DNA of 64,000 bases from Heterodera schachtii (lineage: Eukaryota > Nematoda > Chromadorea > Rhabditida > Heteroderidae): assembly GCA_023374025.1 (NCBI GenBank), contig SIJG01000001.1, forward strand, positions 5,562,328 to 5,626,327, given 5' to 3'. Below are positions 34,726 through 45,481 of this stretch, piece after piece; position 1 is the first letter of the stretch; every line of letters begins with the position of its first letter. Position numbers and translations under genes: made by a program. Under the pieces are notes generated by a model. That model was given only the letters and a program-made list of their open reading frames with translations. It was not told where the DNA came from and ran no database searches.

Positions 34726-35655
34726 TCACCTTTTATCATTGTTTTGGCCGAACCCATTCTTCGCCCACTCATTTCTTCTCCTCGTCTGTTCCTCATAGGC
34801 CATATGTCGTTTACGCTTCACCGCCGCTTCAAATTCCCAATTCGACCGTCCAAATTCGCTGTTGCCACTCATACTGCGCCAAATCTGTCAGAAACGACAA
34901 TTATGATTATTTAAAATTAACGGACAATATGCAGCCAAATAGGGCAAAGGGTATGAAGCTTTACCCCACAAATGAAATGATTTTGAATTTTACCAACCCT
35001 TCGGATTTCCTCTTCCGAAAAAGTTCCATTGTTTGGCCACAAATCGTCGTACATTCTCTGTCTGCGTACATACGGCTGTCGTCCGTTAATTGGACGTTGC
35101 CGCTGAACTTCTTCGGCCGCTAACCATCGGTCGTGTTCTTCTCGTTGCTGAATTCCAACCCGGTTAAAACCACGGAAAACATTCCATTGGATGGAGACCA
35201 TCCCTAATCCCACCTTTTCATCACGCAAAACGTCATAAGCCTCTTTGATTTCCAAATATTTCTTTGCGCACGATTCGTTGGAACCTGTGACATCCGGATG
35301 ATACTGAAAAGAACAAAAAGATTGTCAGAAATATGCAAACAAATGGAAACCCAAAAGAATGCCTTTTTGGACAGCGTATAATACGCCTTTTTGATGTCGC
35401 TTTGTGAGGCGGAAGGAGAAACGCCCAATACTTCGTACAAATTGCTGAATTATGAAACGATATCTATGAGATGAATTCTGTGTGAAATTCAAACCGTTGG
35501 CGAGTAGAAAAACCGCGAGTTATACGACGGACAATGGCAGAAAAAGCCAAAATTTGACGATTGGTCAGCCGATTAAACAGGACGGGGGAAGAAGAGGACG
35601 AAGGCGGCAAATTCATCAGCAGAGAACGGTGAAGGAAGGCATGGAACAAATGCAT
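34726..35655 (-). CDS. DnaJ (Hsp40) protein with basic N-terminal leader, probably mitochondrial
   Basis: Four exons (35655-35495, 35444-35363, 35303-34998, 34884-34726) give about 235 residues. A Ser/Arg-rich leader ending RRITRGFSTRQR suggests mitochondrial import. The J domain follows: NLYEVLGVSPSASQSDIKKA, YYTLSKK, then YHPDVTGSN with the HPD triad at residues 83-85 and YLEIKEAYDVL. The C-terminal part is charged and ends without a zinc-finger or CTD module, so this is a type III J protein that would stimulate an Hsp70. The second intron must use a GC donor (AAAAAG|GCATTC) to join SKK to YHPD. The last exon is inferred from EEEIRR|IWRSMSG continuity. Confidence 0.85.
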
Positions 35656-36047
35656 CAGAAAATAATCAAATGGAAATTGAAAACAGAAAAAATATTAGGA
35701 TGGAAAAACGAAAAAAGGCAAAATGAATTGGACAAAAGCAAATAAAAAATGCATTAAAATTATTCCTTTCCAAAGCACAACAAAATCATCAGAGAAATTT
35801 TGAACAAAAGTCAATCAATCCATTCCCTCATCAACTCAATCATCGGAGCTTCTCACTTTTATCAAAGTGCCGCTTGCACACGTTTACTGAGCACAGTGCT
35901 GGAAAAAATGGCATGAAAAATTATACCCTGAAAATTAATTACTCGAAAATGTTCGGTTAGGGCTAGAAAAAAATATAGAAAAGAGTAATCTTATGCCTTT
36001 TTGTTTCACATTTTGGAATTACCCATCTTCTGCCCGTCTTTTCCCAC
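35656..36047. other. Intergenic between DnaJ and PSMB7
   Basis: AT-rich sequence with no conserved exon. Confidence 0.6.
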
Positions 36048-37502
36048 TCACAGTGATTCCGCGTTGAATTTGAATTGGTTTTCGATTTTCTCCTCTTTTG
36101 CGAACGACGGTTTGATGCCCAACTCTTTCTTAAGTCCCTTCGCAGTGATTACCATGATATTGTACGAATTGCTTAATGAAATGTTGTCAATCGGAATGAA
36201 CCAAAAATAAGCATTTAATTTGATTCAGTTTTTACTGTTTTTTACCCTTCCCAAAGCAAAAAAAAAAACAACTAAAATTATAAAGCCACAATTATACCCG
36301 GACATGTTGTCACCACGCATTCCAGCCTCAATTCCCTTCTTAATAAGGGCAACACATTCGCCCTCCTGAAGTTTTAAAAAAGATTATTTTTAAAATGTGT
36401 AAATTGACCGTCATGTTCGGCTTGAATCCGTTCTCCAATTCCGCAACTGCACAGTAAGAGCCAGAGCCCTCCGCTTCAACAGCTTTCCGAAGGGCATTCC
36501 CACTGGCTTTAACGGTAAACAGATGGGAACCGGTGGGGTCGACACCGCCGACCAAATAATAGCAGCTAACGTGACCCATATACTGAAGAATGTTTTTTAA
36601 AAAGAAATTTTTTGGAATCTTGCGCTTTTTAAAAAATAACACTAGAAAAAAAATCGTGTCATTAGAGCAAAAAATAAAATAAAATCTTCAGGTTCCCCTC
36701 CTAATTTTTTTTTTCTGGCAACGGGCCTGTAGGATTAGACAAGTTCTGGTATTCCTGGTCCAGAAAAGCAGATTCCGTGCCTAATTTCTTTAAGCCGGGT
36801 CTGGGTAATGGTTAGTCGGGTACGAGTCTTGTAAAAGCCGGGTATCCGGGTCTGAACCCGGTGAAGTACCGGGACCCATCGAGCCCTAATTTGGCAACAC
36901 TCACTTTAAAAAGGTATTGACGCAACCGACGAACCGCCATTACAACGCGGGCCTGAAGTCCACTATTCAATTCGAACAACCGCAACTCCGCACTGACTAT
37001 TTGGGAAACCTTAAAATTTATTAATTATAAAATGAATGCGGGAAAAAGTCAAATTGTCTGGAATTACTTTTTCCAAGTCAGCAGATCCTCCGGCCCCGGA
37101 AGCATAAATTCTGTCGGTTAGGTAATGTACCTTCATAGCCTTTTTGTTAGCAATTATATTGCCTTGAGTGGATCGCGAATCACCACCCAAAACGACGCCA
37201 TCCTTAAATGTTTAATTTATTATTTGTTACTTATAAAAAGAAAAAGAACAAACAAAAGTAAATACCATAGAAGGAAAAAAAGTAAAATATTTTACCAATT
37301 TCAGCAAATGAAAAATTACCTGGAAAATAGCACCGACAATTGTTGTTCCCGAGCTCGTCATCTTCGTCATGTTTTCGAACAGTTTGCCAAAACCTTCGCC
37401 GTCCATTTGTCGCTTCAATGCATGATTACGTTCGCACAAAGAGAAGTCAAATTCAGCTAACCCTCCGACTGATTTGTTTAACAATTCAGGCGATTCTTCC
37501 AT
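36048..37502 (-). CDS. pbs-2: 20S proteasome subunit beta-2 (PSMB7 type)
   Basis: Six exons (37502-37320, 37202-37068, 37009-36905, 36582-36409, 36365-36298, 36171-36048) give about 262 residues. The propeptide ends SSG and the mature enzyme begins TTIVGAIFQ, giving the N-terminal nucleophile Thr53 of an active beta subunit. [20 protein letters not shown] contains the conserved Asp and Lys region. [41 protein letters not shown] and [15 protein letters not shown] match PSMB7 rather than other catalytic subunits. It provides the trypsin-like activity of the core particle. Confidence 0.93.
36700..36890. repeat. GC-rich dispersed repeat in a PSMB7 intron
   Basis: This stretch has many GGGTC/CCGGG motifs (CCGGGTCTG and AACCCGGTGAAGTACCGGG among them) unlike the AT-rich introns around it. 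Similar CCGG-rich text occurs at 58450-58760 and in short form near 10690-10750. Confidence 0.45.
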
Positions 37503-37887
37503 GACAAAAAAGAATGTGTATTTATGATAGGCTTAAATAAATTAATTAGTGCCGGGATTTTGTAGAATTTGATATTTCTTGCTACATAATTTTGGACGAG
37601 CTAATGTAGGAAAGCATGAGAAAAAACACTTGTCTCTTATTTGTATTTTCTCATCATTTTTTTTATTTAAATTAATACAAAATGCCAAACTCAATTAGAC
37701 AGTTGACCGGAATCGGGCGTCCGATAAAAAAATGTTACCAAACCTCGTAAAAACTCCAGGAAAATTTTCCTCAATGCCTCCAAACCCCTTACCTTATTTC
37801 CTCAAAATTTTAATTATATTAGCCACTTTTTTGTCTAGAACAGATTTCGGTACATTCTTTGAATTCTTTTTATAACAAACAGATTAA
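37503..37887. other. Divergent promoter region of PSMB7 and ATG5
   Basis: About 385 bp of AT-rich DNA between two genes transcribed apart; no exon seen. Confidence 0.6.
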
Positions 37888-39158
37888 ATGGACTCAAAAT
37901 CAAATGATTTCGAGGCACGACGAACAGTTTGGGACAGCAAAGTTCCTGTAGAGTTTACGTTGGACAGCTCAGAGTCCGTCTTGGCTTCTCATCAGTCCTG
38001 TTTTGTAAGTCCATTCCCTTACCATTCATTTGGAGCTTCTTTATCCCATTTTCAGATGATGCTTTCCCGTGTTTCATATTTCCCGGTTTATCTCGACAAA
38101 GCATTGAAAGTTTTAACCAGCGGTGACGCAAGCGAAGAACAATTATTAAATGTATGGCTTCAATTTGACGGACAAATTCTCAGATGGCATTATCCGATTG
38201 GCGTCCTTTACGACATTTACCATGGGAATGCTGGCGATGGCCAAACAACTCCATGGCCAATTACTGTTCATTTAAAAGTAAGCACTCTATTTTTGATTTT
38301 AATAGTGGAAAATCCGGGCTCCACAAAAAAAGATTTTATTTTTTAAGAATTTTCCCGATGAACTCATTCGATGTCGGACGAAAGAAACGCTAAAATTTTG
38401 CTTTTTGCAATCTCTGAAAGAGTCGTGCCAACTCAAACTTCGTTCTAACATTGCTGCGTCGATGACTAAGGATGAGCATGGTCGACTATTTGACGGCTTA
38501 TGCAACGGTATTTTTTGCTGCTTTCATTATTTTCCCTTTACAGTGTTTAGATTAAAATTCAGACAGATTTAACGACTTTTGGATGGTCAACGACAAACTG
38601 ATGGGACTCCGTTCATCATCAGGCGAAGAACAGTTTAGCACCATTCCCGCCCGGTTTTATGAGGTGCTAATTTATTGTTAATTTATTGAGCCAAATTTAC
38701 AATAGTTGGAATGATCTTTTGGACCGATACTCATGATATATAATTTATCTTTTCGTCTAATCATTAATTTTTTACATCAACTTTTCCAAAAAAACATAAC
38801 AAAGTCCACTCCATTTAAATATTGGAAGGCATCCGTCAGTCATTTCATTTAATCTTTTACTTTGCACATTTCCTACCCTTTTCAGTCATCATCTTCATTT
38901 CGTCAATTGCTTTTACATTCCAAAAAACAACTTGACGATGGCAATATGGGTGAATCGTTGTTGACCGACGCGCTGCACAAAGTGTTTCCCGATTATGCCA
39001 TTGAAACAGACTTTGAAGCGGTGACCCATGGCATTGTGTTGCCCCTCAACACTCCGCTCATTTGGCTGGCTAGAAACCTTGTGTACCCTGACAATTTTGT
39101 TCACATTGTAATACGCAGAAAAACTGCTCCATTTGATAAGAATTCAAAGAATTTGTGA
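37888..39158 (+). CDS. atg-5: Autophagy protein ATG5
   Basis: Five exons (37888-38004, 38056-38277, 38348-38507, 38563-38663, 38886-39158) give about 290 residues. VWDSKVPVEFTL matches the N-terminal ubiquitin-like fold. LRWHYPIGVLYDIY and PWPITVHLKNFPDEL match the linker region of ATG5, where the Lys at about residue 113 aligns by eye with the ATG12 acceptor lysine. The C-terminal ubiquitin-like domain ends HGIVLPLNTPLIWLARNLVY PDNF, with the diagnostic position of the family's C-terminus. ATG12-ATG5 conjugation drives lipidation of LC3/GABARAP during autophagosome formation. Confidence 0.92.
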
Positions 39159-39241
39159 TTTTATCCGTTTTTGTCTGCCGTTTTCATCCGATTATTTTGT
39201 TTTTGTTTTGAAATTTAACTGTTTTTAATTGTTTTCTGCCG

Positions 39242-39472
39242 ATGGTTTGCGTTCCGTGCATAATTCTGCCCGTCGTGTTGGCCATTTACCTTCGGTTTGT
39301 TCAGCCATACATTTTGCGTTTTATGCCTCAGCGATGGCGTATTTGGTTTGACTCGGTGCTTTACCCGACATGTCCAGTGAACAAAATGGAAACGACAAAC
39401 AAATCGAAAACGGAGGAGAACAAAACAGACGGAGAAGGAGAGACGGGGACGGAATGCGAAAAGGACAAATGA
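39242..39472 (+). CDS. UPF0729 family protein (C18orf32 homologue)
   Basis: Single-exon gene of 76 residues. The start MVCVPCIILPVVLAIYLRF matches the conserved MVCIPCIVIPVLLWIY opening of UPF0729/C18orf32, a small ER and lipid-droplet-associated membrane protein. A Lys/Glu/Thr-rich tail follows. It begins only 83 bp after the ATG5 stop on the same strand. The interval contains no AG dinucleotide, so no splice or trans-splice acceptor can lie between the two genes. Confidence 0.88.
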   Translation: MVCVPCIILPVVLAIYLRFVQPYILRFMPQRWRIWFDSVLYPTCPVNKMETTNKSKTEENKTDGEGETGTECEKDK

Positions 39473-39736
39473 AAGAGCAAACAACACCAATAGTTGTATT
39501 TAAGCGATTATGAAAATCAAAATTCATTAAACTGATTTCCTCATATCAAAATTCTTGTCTTATTGCGAGAATAATAAAGTCGAGATTGTCAAACCATTTT
39601 AAGCAGAAGTTATCCTTCATATATATCTATCAGATGGTTCCAATTCGTCAATTTTACTTTTCCACAGTTAAATAGAGTTTCATTTGCATTTCAACTGTGA
39701 ATTGTGCACTGTATGGGGCGACCTTTTCTAGAACAT

Positions 39737-40540
39737 ATGGGCGGCAGAAAATATTACTCATGTGCGTTCGGCACGTAATTAAACAGCGAGGAGAAATTTC
39801 TGATTGGTTTTTAGGTCGCAGATGCAAAACGTACCTCACCAACAGAAGGGAGTTGATTTCGCACACCTTCAGAGGTGTGTTTGTGCTTTAATAAACACAT
39901 GGAGAATGAGCACCCCCCCCGCTCAAAAGAAAATTTGGCCGCTTTAGAAACCACCACATAAATTTGAATGCCTTCAGGTTTCGTAAGCCGTACAGTATAA
40001 CCAAAAAAGAAATGTGTTGTATTAGTTTAACAAATTATGGCCCTTAATTGTTTTTAAGCCGATTGTTTGCTTCCAAATTGTCTGTTAAGCGTGTGTTTTT
40101 TTTTATCTTGTAATTTCTCAGGTGCAACCGGACAGGCGTATCTCTTCAGAAACGTCGTGAACATCGTCATGGCTAAAGTCACATGCCAAGAATTTCTGTT
40201 GCCTTCCCCACTCATTTGCACTTTCAGGTCGAGTCGCGTTTCATGATCACCGGTCAGCACATGGTCCGCGACGTGTTTTGTAAAATTTGCAACGGAAAGC
40301 TTGGCTGGATGTACGAATTTGCCCATGAGCCACAACAGCAGTACAAAGAAGGCAGCCAAACGAACAAAAAAGCAAATAATAACGCCTGCCTTTTAAGGCC
40401 GAATCATTTTGGAACGCGAATTGCTAACCGAACATGAGGAAACGGACCCCGGGCTTGCCGAGCGAAACCGACCATTGACCCGCACTTCCTCGTCCTCCTC
40501 CGTGAGCAGCAGTGGGATCAGTTCTGTTACAATCACCTGA
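39737..40540 (+). CDS. Yippee-like zinc-binding protein
   Basis: Five exons (39737-39761, 39815-39874, 40122-40177, 40228-40351, 40398-40540) give about 135 residues. [18 protein letters not shown] contains the first CxxC pair and the Yippee signature. [36 protein letters not shown] (second CxxC), [17 protein letters not shown] and [14 protein letters not shown] complete the domain. Yippee proteins adopt a beta-tent zinc fold; YPEL5-type members act in the GID/CTLH ubiquitin-ligase complex, others are less clear. The last intron uses a GC donor (GAAG|GCAGCC): only this joins the conserved YKEG to R-ILE. The C-terminal tail is Ser/Thr-rich and extra. Confidence 0.9.
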
Positions 40541-40749
40541 CAATTTCGGACTGAATAAATGATAAAATCCATTCCTCTGTCCACTCGCCAAAAAATGACT
40601 GGCTTCCTAACTTTACTTTTATACTTTACAATGTGTCTGCATACCCTTTGTACAATGCAATTTTCCCTGGATTGACAACGACACATTATTCGTGCACATA
40701 TACTCAAACTGAACGAGATTTATTACCAACGATTTGTGTAAAATTCTGA

Positions 40750-42508
40750 TCAATTGTTTAAAACGGGCACACTACAGCTAAGATTCCACGAGAATGAGCA
40801 AAGTCTCTCATAATGGCTCGGATTGAATGCACTCAAATACATCATCTGTCGCTTGGCCTCCTCCCCCTCGGGTCCCTTCTTCTGTCTAATCCAATTCTTT
40901 TCCAAATAATAGTCGTGGATGACATTGAATTCAGCCTCGGAGTAATGTTGTGACTCCACCGACACGAATGGCTCAATTTGTTCGTAGCCCTAATTATGCG
41001 GTTGAGGAAATCAAAGTCGGCAGGCACACATTTAAATGTTACTCACTCTTTCGCCAAATAAACTGCGTGGATCTAACGGAGAGACGGACAGATGGTCACG
41101 CGCGTCGCTGACCACCGCTTTGTCGGCAATCATTGCGCACAGTCCATTTGACCAAATTGGCATCAAAAACTTACGAATAAAAATGTTCAACGACAATTCA
41201 TCTGGCGTTGCCTGTGAAAATATTTGGTTACAAATATTTTCCCGATTGTTCGGGTCCCCGGGTTTTCCTCTCATTCCCTCCCTTTGCTTCTTTCTCACTT
41301 TTCTCCGATCCGTCGGCCATTTCACCGCGCATTTTTCGCTGAAGAGACCGTTCGCCTTGTCAATGGTCACCAGAAGTTTTATTGAGCCGGCGGAGGCGTG
41401 CGCGCGCAATTCGCGACAGAGTGCGCCCACACAATCGGTGGACAAAGCGGGGGCGGTCAGACCCTGTGAAAAAACCGATGCGAATTGTCTTAATTTTTTT
41501 GCGAATATTTCTGACGAGTTAGACCGGTAGCAATGAAACGAGATTGCTAAACGGTCTCACCAATTCGACAAAAACCAATGCGAACTCCGCTTTTTTGAAA
41601 GTTTATTCCAGTAATTAAAAAATCAAAATCCATCGCTAAAAATTAGAAATGAATTCTGTCGTTTGTTACCATTTCGACAATGTCCGTCAAAGGCTTTCCC
41701 TTCGGCGTCTTTTCCACCTTTGTCCATTCGTAATCTTTCGTTGTTTTCAATTCCTACAAAAAACTTAATGAAAAACGGAAGATTTGTTTGTGCCTACCGC
41801 GAGTTTTTTCCACGCGTGGCCATTCTCAACTTTGAAGGCGGTCAGCAAACGGCCGGCCCACCACGGACTGTCCAACCGACCGGGTTTATACGTGGACAGT
41901 TGAACAGGACGGTAATTGTCACGAGACCAACGCAACGCTAAAAGAATTTAATTCGTAATTTTAAAAGACGGGAAAAAACCATTCCTTTAAAAAAGAAATA
42001 TTAATAAATGAGATAATTGATTACCATCTTTTACGCCAAAAATGATATATCCTTTGTTAATTGCCAAATGGTTCAGTTGACTCAAAGTGATTGTCTTTCC
42101 GGTGCCAAAATGGCCCCAAAGGACGAGGCGAAGGGCGGGCCGATGAGCCAAGTCGACCTCGTGAAGACAATGGAAAGCCTAAACACTAGCGAATGGCCTT
42201 TTAATTCGACATTTTTTGAAAATGCCAATGGCATTTTCTCCCAAATGTCCATTTTCTCACTTCTTGCGTTTGCTGACGGTAAAGCCAAACGCATTCGCGC
42301 AACGTGTCCAATTGTCTTACGAAGAACTCCGGCATTTTCCTTCTGACATTCAATACGTTCAACAGATTGCTGGGCACCTTGTACAATTTTCCGACATCGT
42401 CCGCCGTAAATTCGGACTGAAACAAAACATTTTAATGGGCCCGTTGTTTACGAGTAAATATTGTTTTAGAAAGTCGTGAAAAGATGTTTCCGAGGACGAA
42501 TCCGGCAT
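40750..42508 (-). CDS. dap-3: Mitochondrial small-subunit ribosomal protein S29 (DAP3)
   Basis: Eight exons (42508-42452, 42416-42261, 42178-42025, 41937-41798, 41753-41670, 41463-41299, 41211-41047, 40989-40750) give about 386 residues. LYKVPSNLLNVL resembles the DAP3 entry region. LRLVLWGHFGTGKTITLSQ holds the P-loop (residues 93-100) of this GTP-binding mitoribosomal protein. VVSDARDHLSVSPLDP, FNVIHDYYLEKNWI and SAFNPSHYERLCSF match the C-terminal half of the family. It sits in the head of the small mitochondrial ribosomal subunit. The first exon is inferred by phase and lacks an obvious import presequence, so the true 5' end may differ. It is convergent with the Yippee gene, 209 bp apart. 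Confidence 0.85.
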
Positions 42509-43260
42509 CAATTTCGAGCAGTTCTGAACTCCGGTTCCGAATTCGAAAAGTTTTTTTTCAAAACCGACACCTATATATACGGAAATAATTTTGTAAGCAT
42601 CGTGCCCAATAATCGGTAATTAATTTTTAAACCATAAAAAAGGTAAAATGAGTACATTTATTGGGTCTGAAAATTGTTTGTTGAATTTTTCAGGTAAAGT
42701 AAAAAAAAGTAACCAATAATCTAGTAAGTTTTTGTCAGCAAATCATTTATACCGGGTCATTGGAAGAAGTGGTCATATAAGTTGAACGGCACTCCGACGA
42801 AACTAAAAAGAAACAAATGCAATTATAATGTAAAAAAGGAAATTCTTTTAACGACTCACCCCGCCCAACAGAAATATTCAAGCAATTCAAAAAAAACAAT
42901 TATTAAAATCAAAATTTATATCGCTCAAAAATTCAAAATTAAAATGTCACCAGAAAAGACGAACGGATGTCCATGTGAAAGAACCCTTCGCAAACAAAGC
43001 ATCGAAAGGAGGCGCAATTTGACGAAAAAGACGACTGGAAAAGATCTCGAAAATTTAATTTGGGATAAATAAATAAAAATAGCAGATCTTTATAATTAGC
43101 AAAAGGATTAAGAGATAGACCTACCACATATAAAATATATTAAACAAATTCAAACAATCGGAAACAAAATTGAGACAATTAAAAATAAATTGGTCTTTCC
43201 GGGCGGAACCAACAAATTGATTAGTTTATACACCTTTTTGTTCTTTCTCTCTTTTGCTTA
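42509..43260. other. Intergenic between DAP3 and DOHH
   Basis: AT-rich DNA. A plus-strand frame ending at 43072 (start around 42944, MSPEKTNGCPCERTLRKQSI) has no recognised homology or splice support and is not called as a gene. Confidence 0.5.
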
Positions 43261-44917
43261 TCATTCGTCCGTCCGATTAAGCTCGGCGATGTCCAACGCA
43301 ACCTCACAACTTTCGCGCACAACTCTCTGAATGGCTAATTTATTAAGTCGACCCCCCGTATTAATTGAAAATCACATTCATTTCCATATTTCCTTGTAAA
43401 TTACCTCTTCATCCCCAACGAATTGCCTCAACAACCGTTGGCATTCGTCGGTTGCAATTGAGCCGAGTGCCTCGGCACATTCGTGCCTCACCATGCCATT
43501 CTCTCCGTGCATTTGCAGTCGAGCGGACAGTGCCGGAATGGCGACGGGCGATTGAATTTGGCCAAGCACATAGGCAACCTCATGACGGAACAGCGCACTG
43601 CTGTCATCGCAAAGCAAACCTTGGGAAAGAGGCGAGTAATTTTAAACAAAATTAGAAATTTCACAAAAATTCTTAGAATTTTTTTATAAGAAAATGAAAA
43701 GAAAAAAACTGAAAATTTTCTACGATTTTTCAAAATTTTATAATAATATTAAGTTTTTCAAAAAAAAAATTATTTAAAGTTTATTATAAAACAATGCATT
43801 TTTTTCTTGGACAAGCAATGCAATTTTCAATGGTAATTATGTAAAACTGAATTACTTTATTATTTGACCCCCCCCCCCCGTTTTTAATGCCAAATTTACC
43901 GTCCGCCAATGCTTTTGTTGCGCGGTCGTTGTTCAAATTTCTAAGCGCAAACATTGCTCGATATCTGTCCCACAGAGCCTGAAAAATATTGCATTTTTAT
44001 TTAATTAAAACTCTCGAAAGAAAAAACATAAATAAATCAACCCGCTAATTATTATTTATTTGTCCACCCATCCCATGAAATATTGCCGTTTTGTTACGCC
44101 CTTTTTGCTTGCGATCCCATCTAACCATGTTGTGATCGACCAACATTCGGCCAAGTTGTTCAACTTCGGCTGCTCCTTTCCCTCCATCCGCTGCTGGCGC
44201 GGGGTCTGACAAACGCTTAATGTGGCACAATTAAAAAACGAATTTTTCCACAAATTCCCTTGCCAATGGAATCGTAAATGCTCCGACTTTCCGTGTCGTC
44301 CTTTCCCTTCTCTTTGACCCATTGCGTCCGTCGCAGTGCCAAAAGGCATGTCTCCGCCACTTCTCGGACTGCGTCACCGCTGTACTGCTCAAACAGTTTG
44401 CTGAGTCCGTACTCATCAGACGGGTCGCCGATGGCTCCGAGCGCTTCGGCCGCTTCATGGCGGACCATTGGTTCTGCATTAAGTGGAATTAATGCAAAAA
44501 AGCAAATGTATTGTTACACAAATTGATCTGCTATATACAAAAATATAAATAAAGACAAAGGAAATGTTAAACAAAAATAAATTTACTCGCCTTGTTCTGT
44601 GTCTTGCAAAACGGAAGATTAATTTTTGAATGGCCGCGGGGTTTTGCATCTGACCAAGACAATACGCAAGTTCGTGCTTAAGAAGAGCCGATGGGTCGGA
44701 GAAGCATTTGCAAATCCAATGGACCGCCCTGTCGCTTTTTACGCTTCTGAGAAGGAAAAGCGCACGGAAACGATCGGACAAACTTTTACTGAAAAAAATA
44801 AACATGGAAAAATGCATAAGTAAAATATGAAGACAACCTCGGATCATTTAAAATATGCCCAGCTTCGTCGACTCGTTTTACCGGCACCAAATTTTGGTTT
44901 TTAACAAAAAGGGCCAT
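43261..44917 (-). CDS. dohh-1: Deoxyhypusine hydroxylase (HEAT-repeat di-iron enzyme), with apparent 1-base frameshift
   Basis: Exons 44917-44838, 44788-44591, 44473-44264, 44205-44126, 43978-43900, 43619-43405 and 43326-43261 give about 308 residues if one surplus base in exon 2 is ignored. The four His-Glu iron-ligand pairs are intact: [24 protein letters not shown] and VRHECAEA, each in a HEAT repeat ([42 protein letters not shown]). DPAPAADGG and [11 protein letters not shown] mark the linker and second half. The enzyme completes hypusine on eIF5A. Between NPAAIQKL and VLQDTEQ (about 44620-44626) the frame shifts by one. Introns 2 and 3 use GC donors (AAG|GCGAGT and TTG|GCAAGG). Confidence 0.88.
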
Positions 44918-45481
44918 TTTGGAACAGATTATCGAAATTAAAAATAAAAAAAAAGAAATTACAATGCCAAAAAAAAAGAAACAAAAAGCCATTTATTTAA
45001 ACTTAAAACAGATGATTGTTAGTTATTAGCTTATTAGCGGTTCTTTTTTGAACAAAAGAAATTTCCTGATTAATTTAAACAATGAAATTAGTATATATAA
45101 TTAATTGAATTTTTTATGCCCATAATTTGACCCCCTCCCCCTTTGATTGAGGAGGATAAAATAAAAAAGACTCCCCCCCCCCCCCCGGGGGGGGGGGGGG
45201 GTTTGTCTGTCTGTCTGATATGGTACCCATTAGCCTATATATACAAAAACATCTTATGCAAAATTAGTCTTCTTCTTTGTCGTCGCTTCATCGATCATCG
45301 CACTTTGCCGTCGGCCAAATGTTTTGTTTTCCGCTCCATAAACATTTAATCGATCTTTTAATCGGCGCTTTCACTTCCCCTCCCATCCGCCGATGTCTTT
45401 TGCTTTTTGGTGGCGTTTGATCGGCCAGCCCCAACTGCTGCTGCTCTGATCACTTTTATTGTTAGCTTTGCTCTGCTGGGG
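44918..45481. other. Divergent promoter region with a C14G15 palindrome
   Basis: Lies between DOHH (minus) and the secreted Glu-rich gene (plus). It includes the homopolymer palindrome at 45173-45201, listed separately. Confidence 0.6.
45173..45201. repeat. Poly-C/poly-G palindrome (C14G15)
   Basis: Fourteen C are followed directly by fifteen G. Similar but less symmetric junctions occur at 19730-19758 (C20G9) and 8113-8133 (C16G5). Confidence 0.9.

Noticed and set aside
35204..35440. Readthrough version of the DnaJ second exon (SKKAFFWVS...)
   Set aside because: It breaks the J domain before HPD; the GC-AG splice restores the conserved SKK-YHPD junction.
42782..43072. Small Lys-rich plus-strand ORF
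   Set aside because: AT-rich, no homology recognised, no splice or signal features; chance ORF more likely.
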